Part shown: piece after piece, positions 1-8,695 of the stretch
How the letters are laid out: every line of letters begins with the position of its first letter
How positions within the stretch are numbered: position 1 is the stretch's first letter
NCBI GenBank assembly: GCA_018364455.1
Contig: JAGZLW010000005.1
Coordinates: 1 to 64,000, forward strand
Direction of reading: 5' to 3'
Origin: Streptococcus mitis
GTDB lineage: Bacteria > Bacillota > Bacilli > Lactobacillales > Streptococcaceae
DNA length: 64,000 bases
Program-made: the position numbers and the translations under genes
The notes under the pieces: generated by a model
The model's database searches: none
What the model saw: only the letters and a program-made list of their open reading frames with translations
What the model was told of the DNA's origin: nothing

Positions 1-357
1 GCTTCTAGCATTCGGCAAGGTGTTCAAACTCTGACAGATAATCTCTATCTGGCGCAGAAGAAGGGTGTTGATGTCTGGACAGCTGTTCAAGCCTATAATT
101 TTGGACCTGCCTATATCGATTTTATCGTCCAAAATGGCAAGGAAAATACCTTGGCTCTGGCCAAACAGTACTCTCGTGATACTGTTGCTCCCTTGCTTGG
201 TAATACCACTGGAAAGACTTATAGTTATATTCACCCCATTTCCATTTTTCATGGAGCCGAACTCTATGTAAATGGAGGAAACTATTATTATTCTAGACAG
301 GTGCAACTCAACCTATACATCATCAAATGTTTCACTCTCTTTTCAACATCTGGCTAG
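1..357 (+). CDS. pvaA: C-terminal part of PvaA-type lysozyme-like protein (partial)
   Basis: Frame 1 is open from the window edge to a TAG at 355-357, giving the last 118 residues of a protein whose start lies outside the window. The motif AYNFGPAYIDFIVQNG is typical of lysozyme-like (CwlT/PvaA) muralytic domains, which cut or bind peptidoglycan at the cell surface. The end (GKTYSYIHP, then YVNGGNYYYSRQV) fits the pneumococcal surface protein PvaA as I remember it. Catalytic residues would be upstream and cannot be checked. The assignment rests on family resemblance only; another CwlT-like muramidase is possible. Confidence 0.65.
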   Translation, partial: ASSIRQGVQTLTDNLYLAQKKGVDVWTAVQAYNFGPAYIDFIVQNGKENTLALAKQYSRDTVAPLLGNTTGKTYSYIHPISIFHGAELYVNGGNYYYSRQVQLNLYIIKCFTLFSTSG

Positions 358-430
358 CCCAGGTGTTTTTGTTATAAGTTTTCTTTAAGATAGATATATT
401 ACTCTAGAAAGGTAAAGGAGGAAATTCCCT

Positions 431-1405
431 ATGAGAAAGAAACTCTTTCTGACCAGTGCTGCGGTCTTGTGGGCAGTAACAGCTATGAATAGCGCCCATG
501 CAGCAACAAATGTTCAAAAAGTCATCGATGAAACCTATGTCCAACCTGAATATGTCCTAGGTTCATCATTGTCTGAAGACCAAAAAAATCAAACTCTTAA
601 GAAATTAGGCTACAATGCCTCAACAGACACCAAAGAACTCAAGACCATGACACCTGATGTCTATTCTAAGATTATGAATGTGGCCAATGACTCTAGCTTA
701 CAATTGTATTCATCAGCCAAGATTCAAAAGCTAGGGGACAAATCACCACTTGAGGTCAAGATTGAAACACCAGAAAACATTACTAAGGTGACTCAGGATA
801 TGTACCGAAACGCGGCCGTAACTTTGGGTGTGGAACACGCCAAAATCACTGTAGCAGCGCCCATTCCAGTTACAGGTGAGAGTGCTTTAGCAGGGATTTA
901 TTATTCGCTAGAGGCTAATGGAGCCAAGGTGCCGCAAGCCAATAAAGATTTGGCTCAAGAAGAGCTAAAGGCTTTGTCAGATATCAATGCTGAAAACAAG
1001 GACAAAACAGGCTATGATGCTAATAAATTAAACGTTGCCTTAGCAGATATTAAGTCAGGACTTGCCAAAGCGAAAGAAAGCAAGGGAAATCTGACAGAGG
1101 AAGATGTCCGTAAAATTGTTGAAGATACCTTGAAAAATTATAAACTTGATCAGGTTATAACAGGAAACCAGATCAATATTATCATCAATTTTGCTTTAAA
1201 TCTTTCAAAAAGTGATATCCTCAGCAATGCTGACTTCACTAAAACCTTGGATGACCTGAAACAAAGTATCGTATCACAAGCTGGCGACAGTTTTAAAAAT
1301 ATCAACCTTAACTTTGATGCTGATAAGGCGCTAGAAGACGGCGGTAATTTCCTAAGCTCCCTCTGGCAAGCCATTGTTAACTTCTTCAATAGTTTTGGTT
1401 CTTAA
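431..1405 (+). CDS. Secreted DUF1002-family protein
   Basis: A protein of 324 residues with a clear signal peptide: KK at residues 3-4, then a hydrophobic stretch ending at the AHA/A site near residue 24. An AAGGAGG ribosome site sits about 8 bases before the ATG. The body (LGSSLSEDQKNQTLKKLG near the N-terminus, then a CITVAAP-like hydrophobic strand with PVTGESALAGIYYSLEANG) matches DUF1002, a family of exported proteins of unknown biochemical role in Firmicutes. No LPxTG, lipobox or membrane anchor is visible, so it is probably released or held at the wall non-covalently. It lies just downstream of the lysozyme-like gene, which may suggest a surface function; this is inference. Its stop codon abuts an inserted RUP element. 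Confidence 0.8.
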   Translation: MRKKLFLTSAAVLWAVTAMNSAHAATNVQKVIDETYVQPEYVLGSSLSEDQKNQTLKKLGYNASTDTKELKTMTPDVYSKIMNVANDSSLQLYSSAKIQKLGDKSPLEVKIETPENITKVTQDMYRNAAVTLGVEHAKITVAAPIPVTGESALAGIYYSLEANGAKVPQANKDLAQEELKALSDINAENKDKTGYDANKLNVALADIKSGLAKAKESKGNLTEEDVRKIVEDTLKNYKLDQVITGNQINIIINFALNLSKSDILSNADFTKTLDDLKQSIVSQAGDSFKNINLNFDADKALEDGGNFLSSLWQAIVNFFNSFGS

Positions 1406-1509
1406 TACTCTTCGAAAATCAAATTCAAACCACGTCAACGTCGCCTTGCCGTACTCAAGTACAGCCTGTGGCTAGTTTCCTAGTTTGCTCTTTGATTTTC
1501 ATTGAGTAT
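1405..1509. repeat. RUP-type miniature inverted-repeat element
   Basis: About 105 bp bounded by ATACTC and GAGTAT. The ends form an imperfect terminal inverted repeat (ATACTCTTCGAAAATC against the complement of GATTTTCATTGAGTAT) on a TA target. This is the layout of the pneumococcal RUP element, believed to be mobilised in trans by an IS630-type transposase. It begins exactly at the stop codon of the DUF1002 gene. Closely related copies lie at 3012-3252 and 33178-33281. Confidence 0.8.
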
Positions 1510-1620
1510 AAGCTATTACAAAAAGGTAGTCAGATTTTTTCAGAAAAATGTTTTATAAATATTCACAAATCTCCTATATTTATGGTAAAATAGAATCATC
1601 ATTTTATTTTGGAGTTAAAG

Positions 1621-3012
1621 ATGAATATATTTAGAACAAAGAATGTAAGTTTGGATAAAACGGAGATGCACAGGCATTTGAAGTTATGGGATTTGATTTT
1701 GCTGGGGATCGGAGCCATGGTAGGGACAGGTGTCTTTACAATAACAGGTACTGCAGCCGCAACTCTAGCTGGTCCAGCCCTAGTGATTTCAATTGTCATT
1801 TCTGCCTTGTGTGTAGGATTATCAGCCCTCTTTTTTGCAGAATTTGCTTCACGAGTACCCGCTACAGGTGGTGCCTACAGTTATCTCTATGCTATTTTAG
1901 GAGAATTCCCAGCCTGGTTGGCTGGCTGGTTAACCATGATGGAGTTCATGACAGCCATATCTGGTGTGGCTTCGGGTTGGGCAGCTTATTTTAAAGGCTT
2001 GCTCTCTCAATACGGGATAGCCCTTCCTCAGGCTTTAAATGGAACCTTTAATCCTCAAGCAGGGACATTTGTTGATTTATTGCCTATTCTTGTCTTGGTC
2101 TTGGTGACCTCACTTGTTTTACTCAATGCTAAAGCAGCATTACGTTTTAATTCGATTCTAGTTATTTTGAAATTTTCCGCTTTAGCTCTCTTTATTTTGG
2201 TGGGAATTTGGCATATCAAACTTGATAATTGGAGTAATTTTGCTCCCTATGGTTTTGGACAAATCTATGGCGCTAGTACTGGTATTATGGCTGGTGCATC
2301 CTTGATGTTCTTCGGTTTTTTGGGATTTGAATCCATTTCTATGGCTGTAGATGAAGTCAAGACTCCTCAAAAAAATATTCCTAGAGGGATTGTCTTATCG
2401 CTTTCTATCGTAACTATTCTCTATGCCTTGGTGACGCTTGTCTTAACTGGTGTGGTCCATTATAGCCATCTAAATGTCGATGATGCCGTTGCCTTTGCCC
2501 TTCGTAGTGTTGGGATTAGTTGGGCAGCCAACTATGTGTCATTGGTGGCTATCTTGACCTTGATTACAGTTTGTATCTCGATGACCTATGCCCTATCGCG
2601 TATGATTTACAGTTTAGCGCGTGACGGCTTAATGCCTGCTGTATTTAAAGAACTAACGAAGACTAGCAAGGTACCAAAGAATGCTACTATTTTAACAGGT
2701 CTAGCCTCAGCAGTTGCTGCAGGAATGTTCCCATTAGCCAGTATCGCAGCCTTCTTAAATATTTGTACCTTGTCTTACCTGATCATGCTGGCTTATGGGC
2801 TGATTCGCTTACGGAAAGAAAAAGGAATGCCGATAGCGGGCGAGTTTAAGACACCATTGGTACCCTTATTACCGATTTTATCAATCATCATTTGTCTATC
2901 CTTTATGTTGCAGTATAATATGGAAACTTGGATTGCTTTCCTAGTTGCATTGTTAGTAGGAAGTATCATTTACTTTACTTATGGTTATAAGCATTCTACC
3001 ATAGAAGAATAA
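1621..3012 (+). CDS. APC-family amino acid permease
   Basis: A 463-residue polytopic membrane protein. It opens with a short basic cytoplasmic stretch and a first helix containing GIGAMVGTGVFTITG, the helix-1 glycine motif of the APC superfamily (cationic amino acid transporter-like branch) that lines the substrate site. About 12 hydrophobic segments follow. The ATG at 1621 is preferred over the in-frame TTG at 1609 because GGAG (1611-1614) lies 6 bases before it. Substrate cannot be read from sequence. A TATGGTAAAAT extended -10 lies about 40 bases upstream. It is monocistronic between two RUP elements; the 3' one starts at its stop codon. Confidence 0.85.
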   Translation: MNIFRTKNVSLDKTEMHRHLKLWDLILLGIGAMVGTGVFTITGTAAATLAGPALVISIVISALCVGLSALFFAEFASRVPATGGAYSYLYAILGEFPAWLAGWLTMMEFMTAISGVASGWAAYFKGLLSQYGIALPQALNGTFNPQAGTFVDLLPILVLVLVTSLVLLNAKAALRFNSILVILKFSALALFILVGIWHIKLDNWSNFAPYGFGQIYGASTGIMAGASLMFFGFLGFESISMAVDEVKTPQKNIPRGIVLSLSIVTILYALVTLVLTGVVHYSHLNVDDAVAFALRSVGISWAANYVSLVAILTLITVCISMTYALSRMIYSLARDGLMPAVFKELTKTSKVPKNATILTGLASAVAAGMFPLASIAAFLNICTLSYLIMLAYGLIRLRKEKGMPIAGEFKTPLVPLLPILSIIICLSFMLQYNMETWIAFLVALLVGSIIYFTYGYKHSTIEE

Positions 3013-3252
3013 TACTCTTCGAAAATCTCTTCAAACCACGTCAGCTTCACCTTGCCGTATGTATGGTTACTGACTTCGTCAGTTTCATCTGCAACCTCAA
3101 AAACATGTTTTGAGCTGACTTCGTCAGTTTCATCTACAACCTCAAAAACATGTTTTGAGCTGACTTCGTCAGTTCTATCTACAACCTCAAAGCAGTGCTT
3201 TGAGCAACCTGCGGCTAGCTTCCTAATTTGCTCTTTGATTTTCATTGAGTAT
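3012..3252. repeat. Expanded RUP-type element with three internal 45-bp tandem units
   Basis: Same termini as the RUP at 1405-1509 (ATACTCTTCGAAAATC ... GATTTTCATTGAGTAT), but 241 bp long because the middle holds three 45-bp tandem units at 3070-3114, 3115-3159 and 3160-3204. Each unit begins CTGACTTCGTCAG, itself an imperfect palindrome, and ends with a small AAAACATGTTTT-like palindrome plus GAG. The units differ at only a few positions. Open frames across it on both strands are repeat artefacts. Confidence 0.85.
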
Positions 3253-3332
3253 AAAGTGAGAATCTGTTGAGTTGTTGACACTCAGCAGATTTTTATATTT
3301 GAAAGAAATTTCAATTTTTTTCTTAAAATAGC

Positions 3333-3374
3333 TTGACAGATTAAATTTTTAGGAGTAGAATGTTTACCAGTTAA
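3333..3374 (+). promoter_or_regulatory. adcAII promoter with AdcR-like operator
   Basis: TTGACA at 3333-3338, a 17-base spacer and TAGAAT at 3356-3361 make a near-consensus sigma-A promoter. TTTACCAGTTAA at 3363-3374 differs by one base from the AdcR zinc-repressor box TTAACYRGTTAA and sits where RNA polymerase starts. The expected consequence is repression when zinc is plentiful. AdcR control of adcAII and pht genes is established in S. pneumoniae; binding here is inferred. Confidence 0.75.
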
Positions 3375-3396
3375 TTAAATAGTTAAGGAGTTATCT

Positions 3397-4314
3397 ATGA
3401 AGAAAAAAAGTTTATTTTTAGTATTGTTAAGTGTCTTTCTTTTGTGTTTAGGGGCTTGTGGTCAAAAGGAAAGCCAGACAGGGAAAGGGATGAAAATTGT
3501 AACCAGTTTCTATCCTATCTACGCTATGGTAAAGGAAGTATCTGGTGACTTGAATGACGTTCGGATGATTCAGTCAAGTAGTGGGATTCACTCCTTTGAA
3601 CCTTCAGCGAATGACATCGCAGCCATCTATGACGCGGATGTCTTTGTTTACCATTCTCATACACTCGAATCTTGGGCAGGAAGTCTGGATCCAAATCTAA
3701 AAAAATCCAAAGTGAAGGTTTTAGAGGCTTCTGAAGGAATGACATTAGACCGCGTCCCAGGGCTAGAAGATGTGGAAGCAGGGGATGGAGTTGATGAAAA
3801 AACGCTCTATGATCCTCATACTTGGCTAGATCCTGAAAAAGCTGGCGAAGAAGCTCAGATTATCGCTGATGAACTTTCAGAGGTGGATAGTGAGCATAAA
3901 GAAACTTACCAGAAAAATGCTCAAGCCTTTATCAAAAAAGCTCAAGAATTGACTAAGAAATTTCAGCCTAAATTTGAAAAAGCGACTCAGAAAACATTTG
4001 TAACACAGCATACAGCCTTTTCTTATCTAGCGAAGAGATTTGGACTTAATCAACTTGGTATTGCAGGTATCTCTCCTGAACAAGAACCAAGTCCACGACA
4101 ACTTACAGAAATTCAGGAATTTGTAAAAACCTATAAGGTTAAAACGATTTTTACAGAAAGTAATGCTTCTTCAAAAGTAGCTGAAACTCTTGTCAAATCA
4201 ACAGGTGTGGGTCTTAAAACTCTGAATCCTTTAGAGGCAGACCCACAAAATGACAAGACTTATTTAGAAAATCTGGAAGAAAATATGAGTGTTCTAGCAG
4301 AAGAATTAAAGTGA
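3397..4314 (+). CDS. adcAII: Zinc-binding lipoprotein AdcAII (Lmb)
   Basis: A 305-residue cluster A-I (ZnuA-like) solute-binding lipoprotein that delivers zinc to the AdcCB ABC transporter. The signal peptide ends in the lipobox LGAC, with the lipidated Cys at residue 21. The mature part opens with KIVTSFYPIYAMVKEVSGD, and histidines in SGIHSFEP, DPHTWLDP and TQHTAFSYLAKRFGL, plus a late acidic ligand, fit the usual His3/Asp-Glu zinc site. AAGGAG lies 7 bases before the ATG. The phtD gene starts 7 bases after the stop, as in the known adcAII-phtD operon, where Pht proteins help scavenge zinc and pass it to AdcAII. The AdcR-like box upstream implies induction by zinc starvation. Confidence 0.93.
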   Translation: MKKKSLFLVLLSVFLLCLGACGQKESQTGKGMKIVTSFYPIYAMVKEVSGDLNDVRMIQSSSGIHSFEPSANDIAAIYDADVFVYHSHTLESWAGSLDPNLKKSKVKVLEASEGMTLDRVPGLEDVEAGDGVDEKTLYDPHTWLDPEKAGEEAQIIADELSEVDSEHKETYQKNAQAFIKKAQELTKKFQPKFEKATQKTFVTQHTAFSYLAKRFGLNQLGIAGISPEQEPSPRQLTEIQEFVKTYKVKTIFTESNASSKVAETLVKSTGVGLKTLNPLEADPQNDKTYLENLEENMSVLAEELK

Positions 4315-4321
4315 GGAAAGA

Positions 4322-7300
4322 ATGAAAATCAATAAAAAATATGTAGCAGGTTCAGTGGCAGTTCTTGCCCTAAGTGTTTGTTCCTATGAACTTGGTCGTT
4401 ACCAAGCTGGTCAAGTTAAGAAAGATTCGAATCGAGTTGCTTATATAGATGGTGATCAGGCTGGTCAAAAGGCAGAGAACTTGACACCAGATGAAGTTAG
4501 TAAGAGAGAGGGAATCAACGCCGAACAAATTGTCATCAAGATTACGGATCAAGGTTATGTGACCTCTCATGGAGACCATTATCATTACTATAATGGCAAG
4601 GTTCCTTATGATGCTATCATCAGTGAAGAACTGCTGATGAAAGATCCGAATTATCAGTTGAAGGATTCAGACATTGTCAATGAAATCAAGGGTGGCTATG
4701 TGATTAAGGTAGAAGGGAAATACTATGTTTACCTCAAGGATGCGGCTCATGCGGACAATATTCGGACAAAAGAAGAGATTAAACGTCAGAAGCAGGAACA
4801 TAGTCATAATCATAATACAAGCACAGATAATGCTGTTGCTGCAGCCAGAGCCCAAGGTCGCTATACAACGGATGACGGTTATATCTTCAATGCATCTGAT
4901 ATCATTGAGGACACGGGTGATGCTTATATTGTTCCTCATGGCAATCACTTCCACTATATTCCTAAGAGTGACTTGTCTGCTAGTGAATTAGCTGCCGCCC
5001 AAGCCTTCCTATCTGGAAAAGGCGGTCAATTAAGTACGGTTGAATACCGTTCAAGCAGAGCTGAAACAAGATCTAGTGTGAGAACGAGTCAATCTGAGAC
5101 ATCTCAAGATTCTGCAACAGCTCCTGAAAGTCAAAGTGAGGATTTAGCTAGTCTTCTTCAAGAATTGTATGCTTTGCCACTTAGCCAACGTCATGTGGAG
5201 TCTGATGGATTAGTATTTGATCCAGCACAGATTACAAAACGTACTGCCAATGGTGTAGCAGTGCCTCACGGGGATCATTTCCATTTCATTCCTTATTCAC
5301 AAATGTCTGCTTTGGAAGAAAAATTGGCTCGAAATCTACCAATTGGAGGTCAGCCAATTCAAAGTCATGCTGATAATACGAAGCCAAGCAGTACAGATAA
5401 ACCAAGTTCAACACCAAGTTCACCGATTAAACCAAACTTTAATCTCAATACTCCGGCACCGAATCGAGGAACTGGAGGCGCTTATACAACGGATGATGGG
5501 TATGTCTTTAGTCCGACAGATGTAATTGATGATACAGGTGACGCTTTTGTTGTACCGCACGGCAATCATTTCCACTATATACCTAAGAGTGATTTATCAG
5601 CAGGAGAATTGGCTGCAGCCCAAGCCTATTGGAATGGGAAGCAGGGCTCACATTCTTCTACAAACTCAAGTAAACCAATTAGTGATAATGCTAAACCAGC
5701 CCAACCAAGTTTGACAGAGAGTCCAAACCTGACTGTCACCCCAACATATCATCAAAATCAAGTGGAAGATATCCCAACACTTCTAAGTGAATTGTATGCC
5801 AAACCTTTATCAGAACGCCATGTGGAATCGGATGGTCTAGTCTTTGATCCGGCACAAATTATCAAACGTACAGCTAACGGTGTAGCAGTGCCTCACGGAG
5901 ACCATTATCACTTTATTCCTTATTCACAAATGTCTGATTTAGAGCAGAAGATTGCAAGAATGATTCCACTTCATTATAGTTCAAGTAATAGGTTGCCATC
6001 GAAACCAAATCCAATCCCTGCTCCAGATACTACCCCAGTACCAAGTTCACAACCTGTACCAAATCCTCAATCATCTCCAAGCAATCCAATTGATGGAAAA
6101 TTGGTGAAACAGGCTGTTCGAAAGGTAGCTGATGGTTATGTCTTCGAAGAGAATGGAATTTCTCGTTATATTTCTGCTAAGGAACTTTCAGCAGAAACTG
6201 TTGTAGCCATTGATAATAAACTTGCCAAACAAGAAAGTTTGTCTCATGAGTTAGGAGCTAAGAAAAGTACCATCCCTTCTAGTGAGCAAGAATTTTACAA
6301 CAAGGTTTATGATTTACTAGCAAAAGTTCATCAAAATTTGATTTCTAATAAAGGGCGCCAAGCTGATTTTGACGCTTTGGATAAACTATTGGAACGTCTT
6401 AATGATGTTTCAAGTGATAAAGTCAAGTTAGTTGATGATATTCTTACCTTCCTAGCACCAATTACCCATCCAGAGCGACTTGGCAAACCAAATGCTCAAA
6501 TTGCTTATACGGACGATGAAATTAAATTAGCGAAATTAGCAGGTAAGTATACAACAGAAGATGGCTATATCTTTGATCCTCGTGACATAACTAGCGATGA
6601 AGGCGATGCCTATGTAACTCCGCATATGACTCATAGTCATTGGATTAAGAAAGAAAGTTTGTCTGAAGCTGAAAGAGCAGCAGCTCAGGCTTATGCTAAA
6701 GAGAAAGGTTTGACGCCTCCTTCAACAGATAATCAGGGTTCAGGAAATACTGAGGTTAAAGGAGTAGAAGCAATCTATAATAAAGTGAAAGCAGCTAAAA
6801 AGGTTCCACTTGATCACATGCCTTACAATCTCCAACATACTGTTGAAGTTAAAAACGGTAGCTTGATTATACCTCATTACGACCATTACCATAACATTAA
6901 ATTTGCTTGGTTTGACGAAGGACTTTATGAGGCACCTAAAGGCTATAGTTTAGAGGATCTCTTTGCGACTGTAAAATACTATGTAGAACATCCAAACGAA
7001 CGTCCTCACTCAGATAATGGTTGGGGAAATGCCAGCGACCATGTTCGTAAAAATAAAGTAGAAGACAGTAAACCTGATGAAGATAAGGAACATGATGAAG
7101 TAAGTGAGCCAACTCGCCCTGAATCTGATGAAAAAGAGAATCACGCAGGTTTAAACCCTTCAGTAGATAATCTTTATAAACCGAGCACTGATGAAGACGA
7201 GACAGAGGGAGTTGCTAACGATACAACAGACGAAGCTGAAGTCCCTCAAGTAGAGACTGAAAAAGTAGAAGCCAAACTCAAAGAAGTAGAAGCTTTACTT

Positions 7301-7441
7301 GATAAAGTAACGGATGCTAGCTTGAAAAACAATGTGACAGAGAGCCTAGCTGGTTTACGAAATAATCTGAGTCTCCAAACCATGGATAATAATGGTATCA
7401 TGGCAGAAGCAGAAAAATTACTTGCTTTGTTAAAAAGGTAG
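4322..7441 (+). CDS. phtD: PhtD-type histidine triad surface protein, enlarged form
   Basis: A 1039-residue exported protein. Residues 1-30 are a signal/anchor segment and the N-terminus matches PhtD-type rather than PhtE-type openings as I recall them. Seven HxxHxH zinc motifs are visible at about residues 83, 206, 316, 413, 524, 768 (HMTHSH) and 852 (HYDHYH). The second and third modules (about 179-340) are repeated almost exactly as the fourth and fifth (about 387-550), with Pro/Ser-rich linkers after each, so an internal two-module duplication explains the length. The C-terminus (about 920-1039) is acidic, then forms a helical coiled region. Pht proteins bind zinc, attach to the cell surface and have been linked to adhesion and complement evasion. 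It is co-transcribed with adcAII, and no phtE follows. Confidence 0.88.
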   Translation: MKINKKYVAGSVAVLALSVCSYELGRYQAGQVKKDSNRVAYIDGDQAGQKAENLTPDEVSKREGINAEQIVIKITDQGYVTSHGDHYHYYNGKVPYDAIISEELLMKDPNYQLKDSDIVNEIKGGYVIKVEGKYYVYLKDAAHADNIRTKEEIKRQKQEHSHNHNTSTDNAVAAARAQGRYTTDDGYIFNASDIIEDTGDAYIVPHGNHFHYIPKSDLSASELAAAQAFLSGKGGQLSTVEYRSSRAETRSSVRTSQSETSQDSATAPESQSEDLASLLQELYALPLSQRHVESDGLVFDPAQITKRTANGVAVPHGDHFHFIPYSQMSALEEKLARNLPIGGQPIQSHADNTKPSSTDKPSSTPSSPIKPNFNLNTPAPNRGTGGAYTTDDGYVFSPTDVIDDTGDAFVVPHGNHFHYIPKSDLSAGELAAAQAYWNGKQGSHSSTNSSKPISDNAKPAQPSLTESPNLTVTPTYHQNQVEDIPTLLSELYAKPLSERHVESDGLVFDPAQIIKRTANGVAVPHGDHYHFIPYSQMSDLEQKIARMIPLHYSSSNRLPSKPNPIPAPDTTPVPSSQPVPNPQSSPSNPIDGKLVKQAVRKVADGYVFEENGISRYISAKELSAETVVAIDNKLAKQESLSHELGAKKSTIPSSEQEFYNKVYDLLAKVHQNLISNKGRQADFDALDKLLERLNDVSSDKVKLVDDILTFLAPITHPERLGKPNAQIAYTDDEIKLAKLAGKYTTEDGYIFDPRDITSDEGDAYVTPHMTHSHWIKKESLSEAERAAAQAYAKEKGLTPPSTDNQGSGNTEVKGVEAIYNKVKAAKKVPLDHMPYNLQHTVEVKNGSLIIPHYDHYHNIKFAWFDEGLYEAPKGYSLEDLFATVKYYVEHPNERPHSDNGWGNASDHVRKNKVEDSKPDEDKEHDEVSEPTRPESDEKENHAGLNPSVDNLYKPSTDEDETEGVANDTTDEAEVPQVETEKVEAKLKEVEALLDKVTDASLKNNVTESLAGLRNNLSLQTMDNNGIMAEAEKLLALLKR

Positions 7442-7502
7442 TGAGTCAGTTATGACGAAATCAGAAGCATAAATTTATCCTGTTAAATTAAAATGATGTA
7501 AG

Positions 7503-7529
7503 AGTCAGTAGCAATACTGGCTTTTATTT
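7503..7529 (+). terminator. Terminator of the adcAII-phtD operon
   Basis: AGTCAGTA (7503-7510), loop GCAA, TACTGGCT (7515-7522), then TTTATTTA. This is an 8-bp stem with one G-U pair and a U-rich tail, about 60 bases after the phtD stop. Confidence 0.6.
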
Positions 7530-7634
7530 ATCTTGCTCCGTAAGGTTCAGGCCAAATAAACCACCTGATTTTTTTGGGGTCTTGGCTTCATTAAGGAGGG
7601 TTCCGTCCATATCCAAGGCAAGTAGTTTAATCAT
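7524..7634 (-). pseudogene. 5' remnant of a Cof-type HAD phosphatase gene
   Basis: On the minus strand an ATG at 7634, preceded by GGAAG, opens a 36-residue frame starting MIKLLALDMDGTLLNEAKT. This is the unmistakable N-terminus of a Cof/YidA-type HAD hydrolase with its DxDGT nucleophile motif. After about 19 residues the similarity breaks off and a stop follows within the phtD terminator. A full family member is about 270 residues, so more than 90 percent is missing. A deletion or rearrangement between phtD and the MarR gene probably removed the rest. Confidence 0.7.
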
Positions 7635-7723
7635 AAGACTTCCTTTTCTAGGTGTTTTGCTTTTATTATAGCATATAGACTATAAAATGTCTGACAGAAT
7701 TGTAACATTTGACTTTCCTTTTC

Positions 7724-7752
7724 TTGAAAAACAAAGTAAATTCTTATATAAT
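7724..7752 (+). promoter_or_regulatory. Promoter of the MarR-EVE operon
   Basis: TTGAAA (7724-7729), a 17-base spacer and TATAAT (7747-7752), 28 bases before the MarR start codon. The A/T-rich segment ATATGTATACTTAATAT just downstream is partly palindromic and could hold an autoregulatory MarR site, but I see no clean operator. Confidence 0.65.
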
Positions 7753-7780
7753 ATGTATACTTAATATTTAAGGAGAAATA

Positions 7781-8242
7781 ATGACAAAGTATCAATTTAA
7801 TTCAATTTACAAAAATGATGAAACAGAGTCTACAGGTCTTCTGTTCATCAAAGTCTACAACAAGTGGGAAAGCAACTTAAAAAGAGTCTTGAAATCAGTT
7901 GGTCTCACTTTGCCTCAATTTATCGTTTTAACCTCGCTCTTGTTTTTGTCTAATAGAGAGGAATATGTAACGCAAGTTGATATCGCTCGGTTCACCGGAA
8001 TGGATGTCATGACGGTTTCCCAGATTGTTAGACTACTGGAGAAGAAGAACTACATTAGACGTGATCAACATCCAAAGGATAGTCGGGCAAAACTGGTCTC
8101 AGTGACGAAGTCTGGCGCGGAGAAGGTCAATCAAGCTTTACCCTTAGTAGAAGGCGTTGATGAAGAATTTTTTGAAAAACTATCTAACGATAGAGAATGT
8201 TTTAATCGCATGTTAGTAGAGTTGGAGGATAAAAATGCCTAG
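7781..8242 (+). CDS. MarR-family transcriptional regulator
   Basis: A 153-residue protein with the MarR winged helix-turn-helix: VTQVDIARFTGMDVMTVSQ is the recognition-helix region, followed by VRLLEKKNYIRRDQHPKDSR, the wing with its D-x-R signature. The flanking helices form the dimer interface. An AAGGAG site lies 6 bases before the ATG. The gene overlaps the EVE-domain gene by 8 bases, so the two are translationally coupled. MarR proteins usually repress their own operon and respond to small ligands or oxidation; no ligand can be inferred. Confidence 0.88.
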   Translation: MTKYQFNSIYKNDETESTGLLFIKVYNKWESNLKRVLKSVGLTLPQFIVLTSLLFLSNREEYVTQVDIARFTGMDVMTVSQIVRLLEKKNYIRRDQHPKDSRAKLVSVTKSGAEKVNQALPLVEGVDEEFFEKLSNDRECFNRMLVELEDKNA

Positions 8243-8654
8243 ATATTGGGTCGGAGTTGTTTCAAAGAACCATGTTTTAAGAGGAGTTGAGGGAAATTTT
8301 TGTCAGGTCTGTCATGGAAAGGGCGGCCCCTTAAATCGTATGAAAAAAGGTGACTATCTTTTATACTATAGTCCAAAATACGATATGAATGGTCAAGATA
8401 AGTTACAGGCTTTTGTGGCCGTAGGTAAAATTATAGATGACAAAGCCTATCAAGTAGAGCAATTTGAAGGATTCTTTCCCTTTAGACGAAATGTCGAGTA
8501 TTATCTACCAGTCCAAGATTGTTCCATAGAAATAGCCAGACAACATCCTGAATGGAGAGACTATACTTCTCGACTTCGTTATGGACATTTTGAAGTTTCC
8601 AAAGACTTTTTCCTCCTTATTTTTCAACATATGAAAGTGGATGATGAAGTATGA
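8235..8654 (+). CDS. EVE-domain protein (UPF0310 type)
   Basis: A 139-residue stand-alone EVE domain: RYWVGVVSKNHVLRGVEGNF at the start, then GGPLNRMKKGDYLLYYSP and a late HFEVSKDFF. EVE belongs to the PUA-like/YTH-related folds that can bind modified bases in DNA or RNA. The start codon lies inside the last codons of the MarR gene, giving tight coupling. The physiological target is unknown. EVE proteins sometimes travel with restriction or defence genes, but none is seen here. Confidence 0.82.
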   Translation: MPRYWVGVVSKNHVLRGVEGNFCQVCHGKGGPLNRMKKGDYLLYYSPKYDMNGQDKLQAFVAVGKIIDDKAYQVEQFEGFFPFRRNVEYYLPVQDCSIEIARQHPEWRDYTSRLRYGHFEVSKDFFLLIFQHMKVDDEV

Positions 8655-8695
8655 TTGATTTGCTAGTTAAATGATTGTCAACTAGAATTTTGGAT

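Noticed and set aside
2985..3281. Open frames of 98 and 72 residues on both strands across the expanded RUP
   Set aside because: Repeat translation (DEVSSKHVFEV type) from the 45-bp units; no start signals.
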